Positions 23,203-36,512 of a stretch of 64,000 nucleotides of DNA are shown in pieces. The first letter of the stretch is position 1. The number at the start of each line of letters is the position of its first letter. This DNA is from Paramecium tetraurelia (Eukaryota > Ciliophora > Oligohymenophorea > Peniculida > Parameciidae), in assembly GCF_000165425.1 (NCBI RefSeq), contig NW_001799411.1, positions 385,769 through 449,768 on the forward strand. The letters are read 5' to 3'. The translations under genes were made by a program, and so were the position numbers. The notes under the pieces were generated by a model, which was not told where the DNA came from, did no database searches, and saw nothing but the letters and a program-made list of their open reading frames with translations.

Positions 23203-23905
23203 ATGTATAAATTTTCAACGCTAAGGAAACCTTTTGTGTATTTTATTTTAGGAGGTACAAATCAAATTAGATCAAAGGGCCTGGCTCTGGAAAAGGTACT
23301 TAATGTGAATTGTTAAGTAAAAATTTAAAATGCGTGCACTTATCTGCTGGACAATTGTTGAGAAATGCTGTAAGTATTGGATGTATGTGATTAGATTAGC
23401 AATGATTCAGAGCACAAAAGTACGATTGAAAATTGCATAAATAGTGGAAGAATAGTTCCTGTAATATATGTTATTTGATGTTTCTAAGAGTCATGTGACA
23501 ATCAATTTATTGGACAAGGCCATTTTTGAAGAGTAAAGTTCTGAGACATTTTTGATAGATGGATTCCCTCGAAATTATGAGAACATGGAAAATTGGATAG
23601 CATTGATGGATCACAAAATCACATTTAAGAGTGTCATCCACATTCTGTGTTCAAGAGTATGACTGCATTTGTATATACAGGCCACCATGATTTAGAGAAT
23701 AACAGAGAGATCCAAAACAAGTGGGAGGTCAGATGACAACATCTAAACTTTGGAAAAGAGATTCATCACATATTAAAATGACACTTACAAAATAATAGAG
23801 CATTATCGAAATCGAAAGCAATTGATTGAAATTAATGGAGACAACTCAATAGAAACAGTACAAGGAGAAATATTGGAATCACTTAAAAAGCATCACAGTT
23901 AGTGA
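23203..23905 (+). CDS. CMPK1: UMP-CMP kinase
   Basis: ATG 23203-23205, four introns (23255-23277, 23370-23394, 23461-23488, 23657-23680; 23-28 nt), TGA 23903-23905; 200 residues, as in eukaryotic UMP/CMP kinases. After splicing: FILGGPGSGKGTQCELL (P-loop), CVHLSAGQLLRNA (NMP site), SGRIVPSHVTINLL, TFLIDGFPRNYENMENW (NMP-binding Arg), and ITERSKTSGRSDDN (lid Arg residues). The first intron splits the P-loop glycine codon, so the motif only appears after splicing. It phosphorylates UMP and CMP with ATP in pyrimidine nucleotide synthesis; no targeting peptide is seen. Confidence 0.95.
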
Positions 23906-24330
23906 ACTTTGATATTCCGTATTTGTTTTATAAATAGTTATAAAACAAATAAAAATTTATAATGTAACCATACGATGGAGTTCAAAGAGCTAATTAATGC
24001 TCTCCGAGGCTGGAGTATGATCTTAATTTTCATCGTATTCCTATCCTAGGCTGATATCAATATCATCTAAGTACACATACGATGCTTAATTAGTTTTATT
24101 CTTAATATTATTATTATTGTTTGATATGAATATTATTATGGGATTCATTTTTTCTCATTCCCAATCTAAATACCAAATGCTCTTGTTTACTCACCTTAAG
24201 TCTGAGTATTATTAAAGACTTCCATGAATGATCTATCTAATTCAATTCACAACTGAATGGAGTTCGAATTTACGTATTTAAGTTATATTAAAAATGTTTA
24301 ATATTAAATATAAAATTAACGATTTTCGAT
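23906..24330. other. Spacer with one possible micro-protein gene
   Basis: AT-rich spacer between two plus-strand genes. It contains the small membrane-protein frame at 23975-24124 listed separately; otherwise nothing. Confidence 0.45.
23975..24124 (+). CDS. Possible 49-residue single-span membrane micro-protein
   Basis: ATG 23975-23977 to TGA 24122-24124. Begins EFKELINALRGWSMILIFIV, an amphipathic helix running into a hydrophobic span. A 23-nt GT...AG segment near 24067-24089 could be spliced, giving a 43-residue variant. The first 30 residues have coding character; the tail is AT-driven. No homology recognised, so low confidence. Confidence 0.3.
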
Positions 24331-26406
24331 ATGGATCAATAACACTCATAGCATTTCCAAACTTTAGAATGCGTTGTTTCTGAGAGACTAACAACCAGAG
24401 GCAGATCCTAAACCAAGGATACCATTTAGATCGTATCACCTAAACAAAATATTGTTTATGTCCAGAGACAAGCTTAACAAATCATTACCACAACTCAAGC
24501 TCCAATCAGAACAGAAACTTTTGTCAAACCCATCATCTAATAAGTGCAAAAGGTGCAAGTAGTTGATCACAGAGAAGAAGTGGAATTTTATAAGAGCAAA
24601 TGTCTCATCTATGAAAAGCAAATCAGTGAACTCAACATTGAAGTTACGAGATTGAGATCCAATCCTACAGTCTAAGAGAAAATCACTTATGTTGAAGATT
24701 CCCATAAGGTGGCTGAATTGGAAAGATAACTACATATCTACCAAACTGAAATTCATAAAGTAACTGCCTTATTGAAAGAAACCAACATTGAAGTAGACAC
24801 TCTCAAGATTAAGAATTCTCAAATCACTTCCTAATTGGTGTACTACCAATAACAAAGCAGTGATTTTGATAAATTAAAGAAAACCTAAATTGAGGGTGAT
24901 CAATTTTATTAAAATGAAATACAAAGATTAAATGTCCTTGTTCAATAGAGTCAAACCCAATTGCAATCCTTATAAGCCACTTTAATAGATTCGAAGAAAT
25001 ACGAATAACTTTACATCCAACTCCAATCCACTTAAGCCACCTTAACAAATGAATTAGAAAGATGCACTCAAGTATTAAAGATCAAACAAGAAGAATTTGA
25101 AACCACCAAATTATAATTGATAAAAGATCTAGAAATACAATCAATAAGATTGAAGGATTTCGATAGAGAAAATAAGGATCTTAAACAAAAAGAATACTCA
25201 CTCCAATAACAATTAGAAAGGTTGAACAAGGAATATTAAGATCTAAGTGATCGATACAATACTGATATCAGATCCAAAAACGACGAAATCACCAGATTAA
25301 CTACAGTGACTCAAACATTACAATTGACATTCTAGGATACTTCCAAATTCCAAGAATATGAGCACAGATCAAAATTATAGAGTGAAGAAATTCAATTGCT
25401 CAACTAAAAGATCAGATCGAAATAGGATGAAGTAGACAAATGCAAATTGCAATTACATTAATACAATCTTCAACTATAGGAATACTCCAAATACGCTGAT
25501 TTTGAATCTAAGTATAGGAGTATCTAATAAGAATATGAAAGGATTCATAATACTTTGAGATTGAAGATTGAAGAAAATGATAATCTAAGATCCTGCATCT
25601 CCAAATTATAATTAACTATAAGTGACAAGTATAAATCAAATGATTATGAGAACAAAATTGCATTATTGAGTTAAGAAATAGAGAGACTACATTAAAGTTT
25701 AAAGAGTAGACAAGATGAAAATGATAAACTCAGACAAGAACTCTATTCATTACAAACATCATTCCCAGATTAATAAATAGAAATAGATAGACTAAATGCT
25801 CAAATTAAAGTAAGAAATGAAGAATTAGAAAAACATAGATCTAGTTAGATCTCAAATAACGAATCCCTAAGACTTAAAGACTTAGAACAGAAAAATCTAG
25901 TCTATTCAAATGAAATAGATAGACTGAGCAATCTTGTCAGAGTCAAAATCAATGAATCAGAATAATATAAATAGGAATTAGTGAAATTAAGAGATTCATC
26001 TACCAAATTCACTTAAATGTACAACGATAATGAAAAATTAACATCTCTAATCAGAACCTTACAGGATGAACTAGATCAAACTAAAAGAAAATAGAAACTT
26101 GATGAATCGCATCTATATAATGAAAGAATGTAGGTTTTAGTTTAGGAGTTGGATTCTTGGAAGACCTAGTTTATCACTTAAAACAGAGAGTTTCATAAAA
26201 ATTAAGAATTACTTATTTTAGCATAAGCAGAACTAGATTCTTTGAAAAATAAAAGAACTACAACTTTGAAAGTATCAAATCATATAAATAATTCTTAGAG
26301 TGAATAAGTTGTTGACTCCCTTAAAGAAAACAAAGTAGAATTTAAGAAGAATCACACTTCGCAATCCACTTATATCCTGGGAATGTTAAATAATAAACCA
26401 GTTTGA
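24331..26406 (+). CDS. Long coiled-coil cytoskeletal protein, 691 residues
   Basis: An uninterrupted 2,076-bp frame with no intron and dozens of TAA/TAG read as Gln, ATG 24331-24333 to TGA 26404-26406. The first 90 residues are non-helical and Thr/Val/Gln-rich (KDTIQIVSPKQNIVYVQRQA; TTTQAPIRTETFVKPII). The next 550 residues are continuous heptad coiled coil, and a short Ser/Thr/Asn tail closes it. The shape is that of a filament or basal-body/cortical scaffold protein, but no diagnostic motif is present. Absence of introns over 2 kb contrasts with neighbours. Confidence 0.8.
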
Positions 26407-26730
26407 AAATTATATAAAACTTTAGTTATAGAATAATATCTAATAATATATATGGGAATTATGGTATTTCATCATTTACTAGTCTATTGAATTAATTATT
26501 ATATTTTTCTATTCATTTATCTTTAGTTGACGTTAGCTCTTAATTATGTTCAACATATTGAGCTTCTTTCTTAGTTAAGATATCAAAATGGATTAAATTC
26601 TAAATGAAAAAGAAATTTCAATGATGTTGGAGAACTTGAAAAACATTTAAAGTTAATAAAAATCAGTGTTTGTTTCAGGTGAAATAAATAATTAACTATT
26701 AGTTTTAAATTATTAATTTATATTTAATGT
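26407..26730. other. AT-rich spacer between convergent genes
   Basis: Contains a 71-codon plus-strand frame (26588-26803) whose first 30 residues look coding-like (DQILNEKEISMMLENLKNIQ) but which then runs antisense into the surface-antigen gene. Possibly a fragment; otherwise empty. Confidence 0.4.
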
Positions 26731-29700
26731 TCATAATATAAGATGGTCTATTACGATGATTCCAATTATTCTTAAAATTAAATTTGAAGATGTAGTTTCT
26801 TGATTTTCATCTGGGTTATCACTGTTAGAGTCAGTTTGATTAGTGTTATTATCTACTTTTACTTCTGTACAAACCTAACATCTTGAGGTTTCAGTGTTCC
26901 AGGTATATGTGTATTCAGAGACCTTGAAACAATCACTTTACGAAAGTGTACTAGGATTTTTTAAACTACATTTTCCTTCAGTTAGAGAGCACTGTTATTT
27001 GGTGTTTTTATCCCAATTATAAAATCTAGTGCAATACCCAGTTTGTTTATAATTTGTATCACAAGTCAGTGTAGAACATGAACTTCGAGTATTTGAACCA
27101 TTAATTTTCTCTGCTGGTTTCCAATAACATCTATCTTTTGCAGCCTAACATGCATTCTAATCATTATTAGCTGTGCTACATTCCGTCATTAAAGTACAAG
27201 TTCCAATTCCAAGAATAGCATCTTAGCCACTTTGCTATTCAAAAACACAAATTTGGTTTGAGATTCCTCCAGAATTACAAGCTGTCTTAGAGGTATACGT
27301 AGAACAATTTGCTTTTGGAATACAAATATTATTATCTAGAACACAAGAGAGCGATGAGGTTAAACACTCGTTGGTTTATTAGATTTAAATATCCTGACAT
27401 GTGAATACTCTACATGAGGCTTTATAATTGTTATTTATTGATTCTATTTCCCAAATGCAATTACCATTGGAACCAACTGCTTCCTCACAAGTTTCCTTAT
27501 CTGTATATGAAGAACATTAATTTTTTAGTATGCAAGCTTTTCCATTTGTGGTGCAGGCTGATAGAAAGTTAGAGCATTCTTGATGAGTGGTTCCATAGTA
27601 ATCGGAACAAACTTAATTTCTACAAATATCCGAATCCCAAGTGCATAGTCCAGTTGATGTCAAACCATCAGTTGCAATTTGAGGTCCATTTTTATTTTTA
27701 ACACATGCAGCTTTGGAATTATATGATGAACATTCTCCTAATTATATACAACCAGTTAATCCATTTGTTGTACAACCACTATTAGCTCTTTGACATTCTT
27801 CATGAGTTAAGTAGAAGGCATCTACACAAGCTACAAATATTTTACAAATCTCTGGATCTACAGATTGAAAGGCTCGTACTGATTGCATACAAATACCATC
27901 ATAACCAGTGACGCAACCTCCATTAGTATTTGTTTCTGAACATGAAGTAATAGCCACACACTTTGACCCATCAGTTGTACATTTATCACTTATTTATTTA
28001 CATTATTAATCACTAGTCCACTTTAAACTCTAGCAAGAAGTGTATGAGAAACAGGCTCCTTGAGAACCATCCTAATTTATATATTATTCAATCCACAGAC
28101 ATTGTCCATTCAATCCATTTATGCAAGCAGCTCTAACAGTAGTCTATTCACAATTTTGTATCTTAGCACATTTTCCATGAACTCCTGCAGTGCAATCTAA
28201 CCTTCTGGCTTGACATGAAGAATGAAGTGATCCCTCTAAATCTTAACATTCTTAAACTCTGCATATGTGTTTAATGCCATCCCAAGCACAAATCTAACCA
28301 TTTAATGAAGTTGTGCAAGCACTTTCAACATTAGCGGCTTAACATGTTGATTTTTTAACACATCCTCCTCCTTTTTTTGTGGTGCAAATAGGTAAATACT
28401 CTTTGCATAACTATTCAGTTAACAAAGTACTTGGTGCCGTGGAACAAGTTTTTATGGTACAATACCATTAGTCATCTTCAGTATCAAAAACCCACTCACA
28501 TTAATCTCCTGTTGAAGAAGTAACACATCCAGCTTTATCTAAAGCCTATAAGCATGATCCTCTTGTAACACAAATAATTCCGTTTGTTGTGCATTTTGAA
28601 ATAGCTTGTTTGCATGTATCATCTGTGGCATAGGCAAAATCTTCACAAACCTTAGTTTTGCATTTGACACTATCTAAAGTACAACCAGTAAAGTAAGTAT
28701 TGCAATCATCTGCAGTAGCTGTTGCATCTGGAGCATTTTCGCATTATTTAGTAATGCAAGCTGTTCCTGTCCAATAGCATGGATCTCCAGCCTTATTATA
28801 ATAACATTGCTTCTATGTCATTGTTTCACAAGTTGCAGGAATATCTACGCATCCTTATCCAGAATCTGAGACTGTGCATTTATTAGTGATGTAGCCTCTA
28901 CATTTGGTATCATCATCATAATCTGATGTTGCAGGAGCAGTTTTGCAAGACTTATCTGCACAATCTATACCATTCCATCCACATGGATCTCCATTAGCGT
29001 TGATTTAACACTATTCTTTATCCATATACGTTTGACATGCAGCAGTCTATTAACATCCTCCTAAAGTTCGATCACCGCTGTTAATGTTTTGAATTGCAAC
29101 AGTGCATTTTACTGTTGGTGTATTGTAGTAAGCATAGCATTCATTATGGGTTGATAAGTCAGTAGGAGCATGTGAACAAGACATATCTTGGCAAACAGGA
29201 AAAAATACAGTGGCATCAGTATTCCAAAAACAAGCACCACCATTTGCATCTGTTTTGCATTGCTCTTCGACAATATATAAGCTACACCGGCTTCTTTCTA
29301 CACAACCTGGAACTGCAACACCATTTGATTATTTGACTGTGCAAGCAAGCGATGAATCCACAGCAACACATTTGTTATGAGTATCGAATAAAGAAGTGGC
29401 TTCAATATTGCTGCAAGTCAAATCAACGCAAGTCTTATAGGTTGGATTCCAGAAGCATTTTGCGCCACTTGAACTCAACTTACATTAGATTTAAGATTTG
29501 TAAGAAGCACAAGCTTTTCTCACTTGACAACCTCCTGATCGAGCAACTGTACATGATTGTAAGTAAGATGAACATTCAGTATCAGTATCATAATTAATAT
29601 CAGCAGGTGCAGTATCACAAGTCCTTCGTACACATGATGATCCCACTATTTCACATTCTCCTTCAACAGAGTAAAGGCAAGAAGATTAAGTTTAATCTGC

Positions 29701-32700
29701 ACATCTAAATGCCATTTGCAAGCATCCAGTATTTCCAGAATTTACAGTACAAATATTAATCCAATTATTGCAATTTGCATGATTGAATGTTATATCGACA
29801 GCATTTGCACAGGTTTTTGCTACACATCCAGTTGTTCCATTATTTGTACATCCGGCTTTGATTTCATTACAATTTGCACTACTGTAATTTCCAGATCCTA
29901 ATTCTATAGCCTCACAAGTTGCAGCTGATGATGCTGCAACACAAGTAGCACCACCATTCTTAGTTATGCATAGCCCAGCCGCTGATTTATAACAACTATT
30001 AAGTTCTGTGTATCCATAACATTGAGCTTATTGTAATACACATGCATTCCTTGATCTATTTACGCTGCATCCTGGGTTATAAGACTAGCAAATTTCATAA
30101 GTTATAGCTCCAGCAGCACCAAATATTTTAGAACAATGAGTTGTGGCATCTGAAATTGTGATACAAGTTGAGCCAACTAAATAACATTTTTAGGTAAAAC
30201 TTTTTGTACATTCTAACAATGTACCTGGATATTATTCGCAAGTTTATTTAAAGTCTTAACATCTGGTTCCATCAGCAATGGATGTACAACTTAGACTATA
30301 AGCTTGACATTAAGCATGATCAAGCCCACTTCCTGTTATTGCACCACAATTTACACCTGAGATAGGATAGCAAGAGTTATCAATCCAAATACAAGAACGA
30401 GAATCATTTGTTTATATAGTGCATTTGTTAAATGTTGTGTAGTCCTAGCATTTATATTTAGCTTCTTAGCAAGCAGTACCATCTTTTAGACTAATACACC
30501 CTGAATTATACATAGAACAGATCTAATCGGTTAATCTAATTTCAGTGATGAATTCACAATCTGTAGTGGCATTTGTAACAGAAATACAACTTGTTCCATT
30601 CCAAACACAAAGGCTTGAAAAAGATTATGAGCAGGTTGAATAATCAGCATATTCATTACAAATAGATATTTTTTTCTGACATGCTGTTCTGGCTTTATTC
30701 ACTGTACATTCTACATTATATTAAGCACATATTGCATCTGAAAGTCGAGTTTCAGTAACATATGCACAATGTATATCAACAACTGTAACTCTAAGGCATG
30801 CTGTTCCACTCCATACGCATTTATCTGCTGTTGCTGCAGCTTTTGATGTTGAGCATGTAGCTTCAGTGAAGTATAAGTCACAAGTAGCCTTTTGTTCTTG
30901 GCATGCTGTTCCTGCACGATTAGCTGTACAATCTGCATTATAAGCAGCACATATAGTATCTGTCAATCCAGTTCCAGTAACATATGCGCAGTGAGTAGCA
31001 ATATTTGCTGTTACTATTGCAAGACAAGCAGTTCCGCTCCAAGCGCATTTATCTGCTATTGCTGCAGCCTTTGATGTTGAGCAGGAAAGCCAGGTTACGT
31101 ATAATTCACAATCAGACATTTGTTCCTGACATGCTGTTCCTGCACGATTAGCTGTACAATCTGGATTATATGAAGCACATATTGCATCTGTTAGTCCAGT
31201 TCCAATAACATACCCACAATCTGTTGCAATATATGCTGTTCTTACTGCCCTGCAATCTGTTCCACTCCAAGCACATGTATCTGCTGTTGCTGTAGCTTTT
31301 GATGTTGAGCATGTAGCTTCTGTTGTGTATACGTCACAAGTAGCCTTTTGTTCTTGACATGCTGTTCCAGCTCGATTAGCTGTACAATCTACATTATAAG
31401 CAGCACATGTAGTATCTGTCAATCCAGTTCCAGTAACATATGCACAGTGAGTAGCAATATTTGCTGTTACTATAGCAAGACAAGCTGTTCCACTCCAAGC
31501 GCATTTATCTGCTGTTGCTGCAGCTGCTGAAGTAGAACAAGACTTCTGAGTTAAATATAGATCGCAAGTTGCTAACTTTTCCTAACAAGCTGTTCCATCT
31601 ACATTTGCTATACAACCTGCATCATAAGTTGCACAAATAGTAGTTGTTAATCCTGTTCCAGTAATTGAAGCACAATTAGAAAAACGCATACAATCTGTTC
31701 CATCAAAGTAACATTTACCCTATCCAGAAGTAGCACAATTGTTTGTTGCTGACATAACCAGAACAAGTTGTCTTATACTCCTAACATCCAGTGCCATCTT
31801 TTAAGGCTGTGCACTGAAGAGTGATAAAGCTAACACTTAGTGTGATCCAAATTAATTAATCCCGTTACAAAACTACATTCGGAGGGTTAATTCACTTAGC
31901 TACAATATGAATAATCGGTCCATGCACAATAATTTGTTCTTGATTTAAAACAATGTAATCTTTCGACATAAGCACTACAAGAATTTTAGATATTTATACA
32001 AGCAAAACCATCAATTCTAACTGAGCATGTAGAATCATATGCTTAACAATCTTACAAAGTCAAACTTACTCCATATATTAAAGTACAATCTAAAAAGCAA
32101 GCAACTGAGGATGTTGCAAAAAAAGTGTTTGTACATCCTTCTTTATATTACTGACACATAAACATTGTACCCTTGAATGATGAGCATGTTCCAGTAGCAA
32201 AAGTGGATATTGCATAGCATCTATCAACGATCCACTTACAATCATCATTAGCTGTTAAATTTGTGATAGTTTTGTGGCATTAACTCATTGTCATATAATC
32301 TGAGCAATTTGCTGATTTTGGTACGCATCCTTAACCTCCAGTTTTGTAAATAACTGTGCATGTTTCACTTGGTGTTGGGTAATTAAAGCATTCTTAATCA
32401 GTATCATAAAAGCCATAATCCGGAGCATCAGCACAATTAGCATTTCTACAAGAAAATCCAGTCCAAACGCATCTTCTGAATGTTGATGTAATTTTACAAT
32501 TTTCTTCTATTACATAAGATGCACAACTACTTGCTAGTTATTGACAAGCAGTTCTTCCAGAATTTACAGTGCATTAAACAAATGCAACTTAACAACCGCT
32601 ATGTGTGGTTTGAGTAATATTTTCACAAGTTCTATCAACACAGCTGCTGCCATTCCAATAACAATCTCCATTTGCTCTAGATCCTATTAAACAATTAGAT

Positions 32701-34829
32701 GGCACTAATGATGAACAACTAGATGGTTTAGCTATGCATCCATCACCTGTATTATTTAAAATACAAGTATAGAGATATGCTTGACAAGCAAAATGACTTA
32801 ATCCTCCTGCTGATAATGCTCCAGTTGTTTCATCATTGGTAGCAGTTGCACAAGATTTTTCAATGCACGAAGAAGTTGAGGCGACCCAAAGACACATTGG
32901 GAATCCAACTCTTTAAATTTCACAATTTTCAGTTGATTTTCTAGCAGCGCATGTAGTTGGTAAATCTTAACATCCTTAAATTGTCAAAGTACCATTAATA
33001 TTTACAGGATTATTAACCACACAAATTGGTAGATGTTCTTAACATTATACAGTAGTTGTGAATGTTTTAGAGGCAGTAGAACAAGCTTTCTTAATACATT
33101 AAGATCCGTTCCATCCGCATGGTTTCTTATTTGCTTTCATTTTGCAAGCAGCTTCAAGAGTTATGGCTTCACATCTAAGTGGAAGTAGAACACAACCTGA
33201 GCCTGAATTACTCAAAGTACAAGATGAGTGATACATTTAACAATCAGCATGAGTAGTAGTATTAGATGAAGCCAACACACATTGTTTCTTATAGCATTTT
33301 GGTTTCCAAATGCATGCTTTATTATTTATATCTTTATCACAAGCATCTAATACTAATGAATTTTCACATGTTTTTTCTATGCATCCAGCACTAGTTGAAT
33401 TTACTGTACATGTATTTAAGAAAGCTTAACATAGATCATGAGTAGTGTTAGTTTTTGGAGCATTCGCACATGTTTTATCTTTACAACTTGAACTTGCAGT
33501 ATCCCAGAAACAAGATGATCCAGTAGAATTCTAAACACAGGCAGCTTCTATTGTTATAGCAGCACAAGTAGTATTTGTAACACATCCACCTCCTGTTTTT
33601 GTTATACAATTATTTGCTGTTAAATAAGCTTCACATGCATCATTTGTTGTCAATGTTGTTGGAGCATTAGCACATGATCTATTTTAACATCCACCTCCTG
33701 ATTTAACAGTACAAGTAGATAAATAAGAAGTACATAAATCATGAGTGTTATTGGTTGTTGGGGCATTGGCGCATGTCTTCTCTTTACAAGTTGTATCCCA
33801 AATACAATCAAAATTACTTGAGTTTTTAACACAGGCTGCTTAAACATTAGCAACAGAACAAGATCCATTAGCAACACATCCACCTCCTGATTTAGTGATA
33901 CATCCTGTAACAAATCCTGCACATGCTGAATTAGTTGTCATTGTAACTGGTGCATTTGCACATGTCTTATCTACACAAGCAGTACCTGTCCAATAACAGT
34001 CACCACCTGAACTATTCTTAATACATGAGGCTTCAATAGCTGCAGCAGCACAAGTAGTTCTAGTTACACATCCTCCATTGGCTTTAGTTGTGCATGTTCC
34101 ATCAGTTCTAAATGTTTTACAGGCATCATCAGTATTCATACTTGTTGGTGCATTATCACAAATTCTATCTTTGCATTTATCTCCATCCCAATAACAAGCA
34201 ATTTATTTTAATTTATCCCAAACACATTAAATCTCTAATGTTTAATCACTGCATTTATTTTAACTATCAACACATCCACCTCCTATTTTTGTTGTACAAG
34301 TTGAAATCACATCTCTGCAATCTTTATCTGTTATAAATGTTGTTGGTAATTTATCACAAGTATTAGCATCAACACATGTATTATTTTTTGTATCCCAATA
34401 GCACAAGCTTCCTGCAGTATTTTTCACACATGGGAGTTGTTTTTTATAAGTACTACAAGCATCAATTTCAACACAATGAGTTCCATCTGTAATACATCTA
34501 TTGCTTATTGCTTAGCATTCAGAATCAAGTATTTTAGTAAAAGGTGTGCATCCTGTGAAAAATGTACATTTCAATTCAACCCAAGCACAACCAAAAGTTT
34601 TAGGACAAATCGCTTCATCATAAGAACTACAGTATTGAGAATATTTTATTGGTACATTGCTGGGAGTTGATTTTTAACAAAAAGGTGTATTTTTTACATT
34701 CCAAGTACACATTGCCGTGATGCAATCATCTTCTGATAGCAATTGAGAGCATTCACATATTGTTTTGCTATAATTTTAGGATTCAATTAATAGAAGCATT
34801 ATAGCAAGAATCAAGATTTTTTTAATCAT
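26731..34829 (-). CDS. Paramecium-type surface (immobilisation) antigen, cysteine-periodic and GPI-anchored, with two apparent frameshifts
   Basis: Spans 8.1 kb from ATG 34827-34829 to TGA 26731-26733; about 2,700 residues if read through. A signal peptide (IKKILILAIMLLLIESQ) leads to dozens of cysteine-rich units of the Paramecium surface antigen family (for example ANRAGTACQEQ, ADKCAWSGTAC). The end is a Thr/Asn/Asp-rich stretch and a hydrophobic GPI-signal-like tail (SSNLILRIIGIIVIDHLIL). Such antigens coat the cell and cilia and are expressed one at a time. Two successive +1 shifts at about 31812-31833 and 31740-31757 break the frame. Unrepaired, the N-terminal frame ends at TGA 31419-31421. 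A 23-nt GT...AG segment there could restore the frame but would replace a normal Cys unit by a Cys-free one. A silent copy or assembly error are alternatives. Confidence 0.9.
30720..31530 (-). repeat. 228-bp tandem repeats in the surface-antigen gene
   Basis: The string gatgttgagc recurs at 30845, 31073 and 31301, exactly 228 bp apart, inside three near-identical units of 76 residues each with eight cysteines (units include CTANRAGTACQEQ, ATADKC, WSGTACL, HCAYVTGTG). Central near-perfect repeats are typical of this antigen family and are hot spots for unequal exchange. Divergence is low compared with the flanking units. Confidence 0.92.
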
Positions 34830-35882
34830 TATTCTTAATATTGACTTTTAATATGAATAATATGACAAAATTAATCCTATTTTTATGAAAAACATTTTAG
34901 TTACTTTTGTTTTATGACTTCAAATAGATTTTACTTTAAAGAAAAATTTACTTTTTTACATATTTTTTAAGAAAGATGGAAATAAATCGAAGAAATAGAA
35001 TTGGATTGACCTCAGAAGTAACCATTTGTTTGGCTCAATAATAATTTGGAATTTTGATTCAAAAGGGATATCTCTAACCTAAATAGAATTATCTATTTTT
35101 TTTATATTTAAAAATTATTTTCTAATAATAATCATGTTCTTACATTGATTACATATCCTTAACTTAGAATGCAAATATTTGAACTTGTTTTAGATAGATA
35201 CAGTAATGTAATTACTCTTACAGTTTCATTTTCATTTTTATAAGAGTATTAATATTATCAGTTATTATCAAAAACAAACAATGCGCAATTTTATTTTATC
35301 ATTATAAGTTGCTATATTATATAAAAGAGTGTTGCCAAAAGTAGATGTATTTAGTTAAACTGATAATTCTATTTTTTATCTTACTATGGCTTTCATATTG
35401 AAAAAATTACATAATTTTAAGTTCCATTTAATAATCATCAAGTTTTAACGAATATGAGATAGAATAGAACTATTTAGATAAAATAAAATTTAGAAAATAA
35501 TTAATAAATTTAATATTAATTAACATTGTATCTAAATCAAAAATTAAAATTTTAATTCTTTTTCAAAAATTTATAAATTAATTCTGTTTCTTTCGTATTT
35601 AGCTTGGATCATAATCCATTAATTTCATTATAAGAACCAACGTGCAATCAAATAAGAAGCAAAACAATTTATTTAACTTTACTTTTTAAATATAGTTTTT
35701 TATTATTATTTTCTTTGATAGTAGAATTTTACTCGCAAATCTATACCTTAGGTCAATTTAATCGAATTATTTCTTTCATACAATTATATCATATATTTAA
35801 CATTTCCTATAATATTTAATAGTCTATTATCCTTTATTTTCAGAATATCTAAGCAACAAAAAAGTAAAAAAAAAGTACGAGA
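34830..35882. other. AT-rich gene-poor region upstream of the surface antigen
   Basis: About 1 kb of very AT-rich DNA preceding the antigen start on the minus strand. It would hold the antigen promoter, but no motif is recognised. A protein-like fragment begins near 35860 (see next entry). Confidence 0.45.
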
Positions 35883-36512
35883 ATGAGGAAACAACTCTTC
35901 AATATTCCACTAATCTATATGAAGGAACAAATAATGACTACCTATAAGAATATTAGAATAAAGTGGAACTTTTAGGATAATATATTTAAGATGAGTAGAT
36001 TTAGCAATTATATGATAACTATTAAATTAGAATAGAAAAAAATAGTATTTAATAATTCTAGACTAAAGATAAAATAAATTAATGAATAGAATATTGAAAA
36101 ATTAAGTATTTAACACTCAATCAACCAAAAACAAACAAACTTCTTAAATTTGTTTAATTTTGTGCATATAGTAAAATATAGAAGATTTGAAGTAAATATT
36201 TCAGTCAATTCTTTATTAAAAAATAAGACAACAGATTTAATTTAGTATTTAACTAGGATGTGCGTAATACAATAGTTCCATTATATGTAGGTATTTAACT
36301 AAAAAGAGTACTGTAAGTTTATAAATAAAATAAAAGAAAGAATAATTTTACTTGAAAATAGTTTAAATTTAATTTAGAATACAACCACAATGAATTTAAC
36401 GTTTACTTCTATATTAAGAGATCAATTAAGTTGTAATATAATAATGAACTTGGATATCATTACAAATTATCGACATAATATCATTTAGGCCTTTAAATTT
36501 TAGGCTCTATGA
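35883..36512 (+). CDS. Doubtful 209-codon open frame
   Basis: ATG 35883-35885 to TGA 36510-36512 with no stop. Composition is dominated by Ile, Asn, Lys and Phe, as expected from AT-rich DNA, and its end overlaps the convergent membrane-protein gene by 32 bp. A second frame over 35860-36080 also looks coding (YENEETTLQYSTNLYEG, then YLQEYQNKVELLGQYIQ) and ends in TGA. Two half-convincing frames in one stretch suggest a decayed gene rather than a working one. Confidence 0.25.

Noticed and set aside
26588-26803. 71-codon plus-strand frame between convergent genes
   Set aside because: Only the first 30 codons look coding and it runs antisense into the GPI tail of the antigen; at most a fragment.
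30892-31530. Plus-strand Cys/Ser-rich short frames in the antigen repeats
   Set aside because: Reverse-complement shadows of the 228-bp repeats of the surface antigen.
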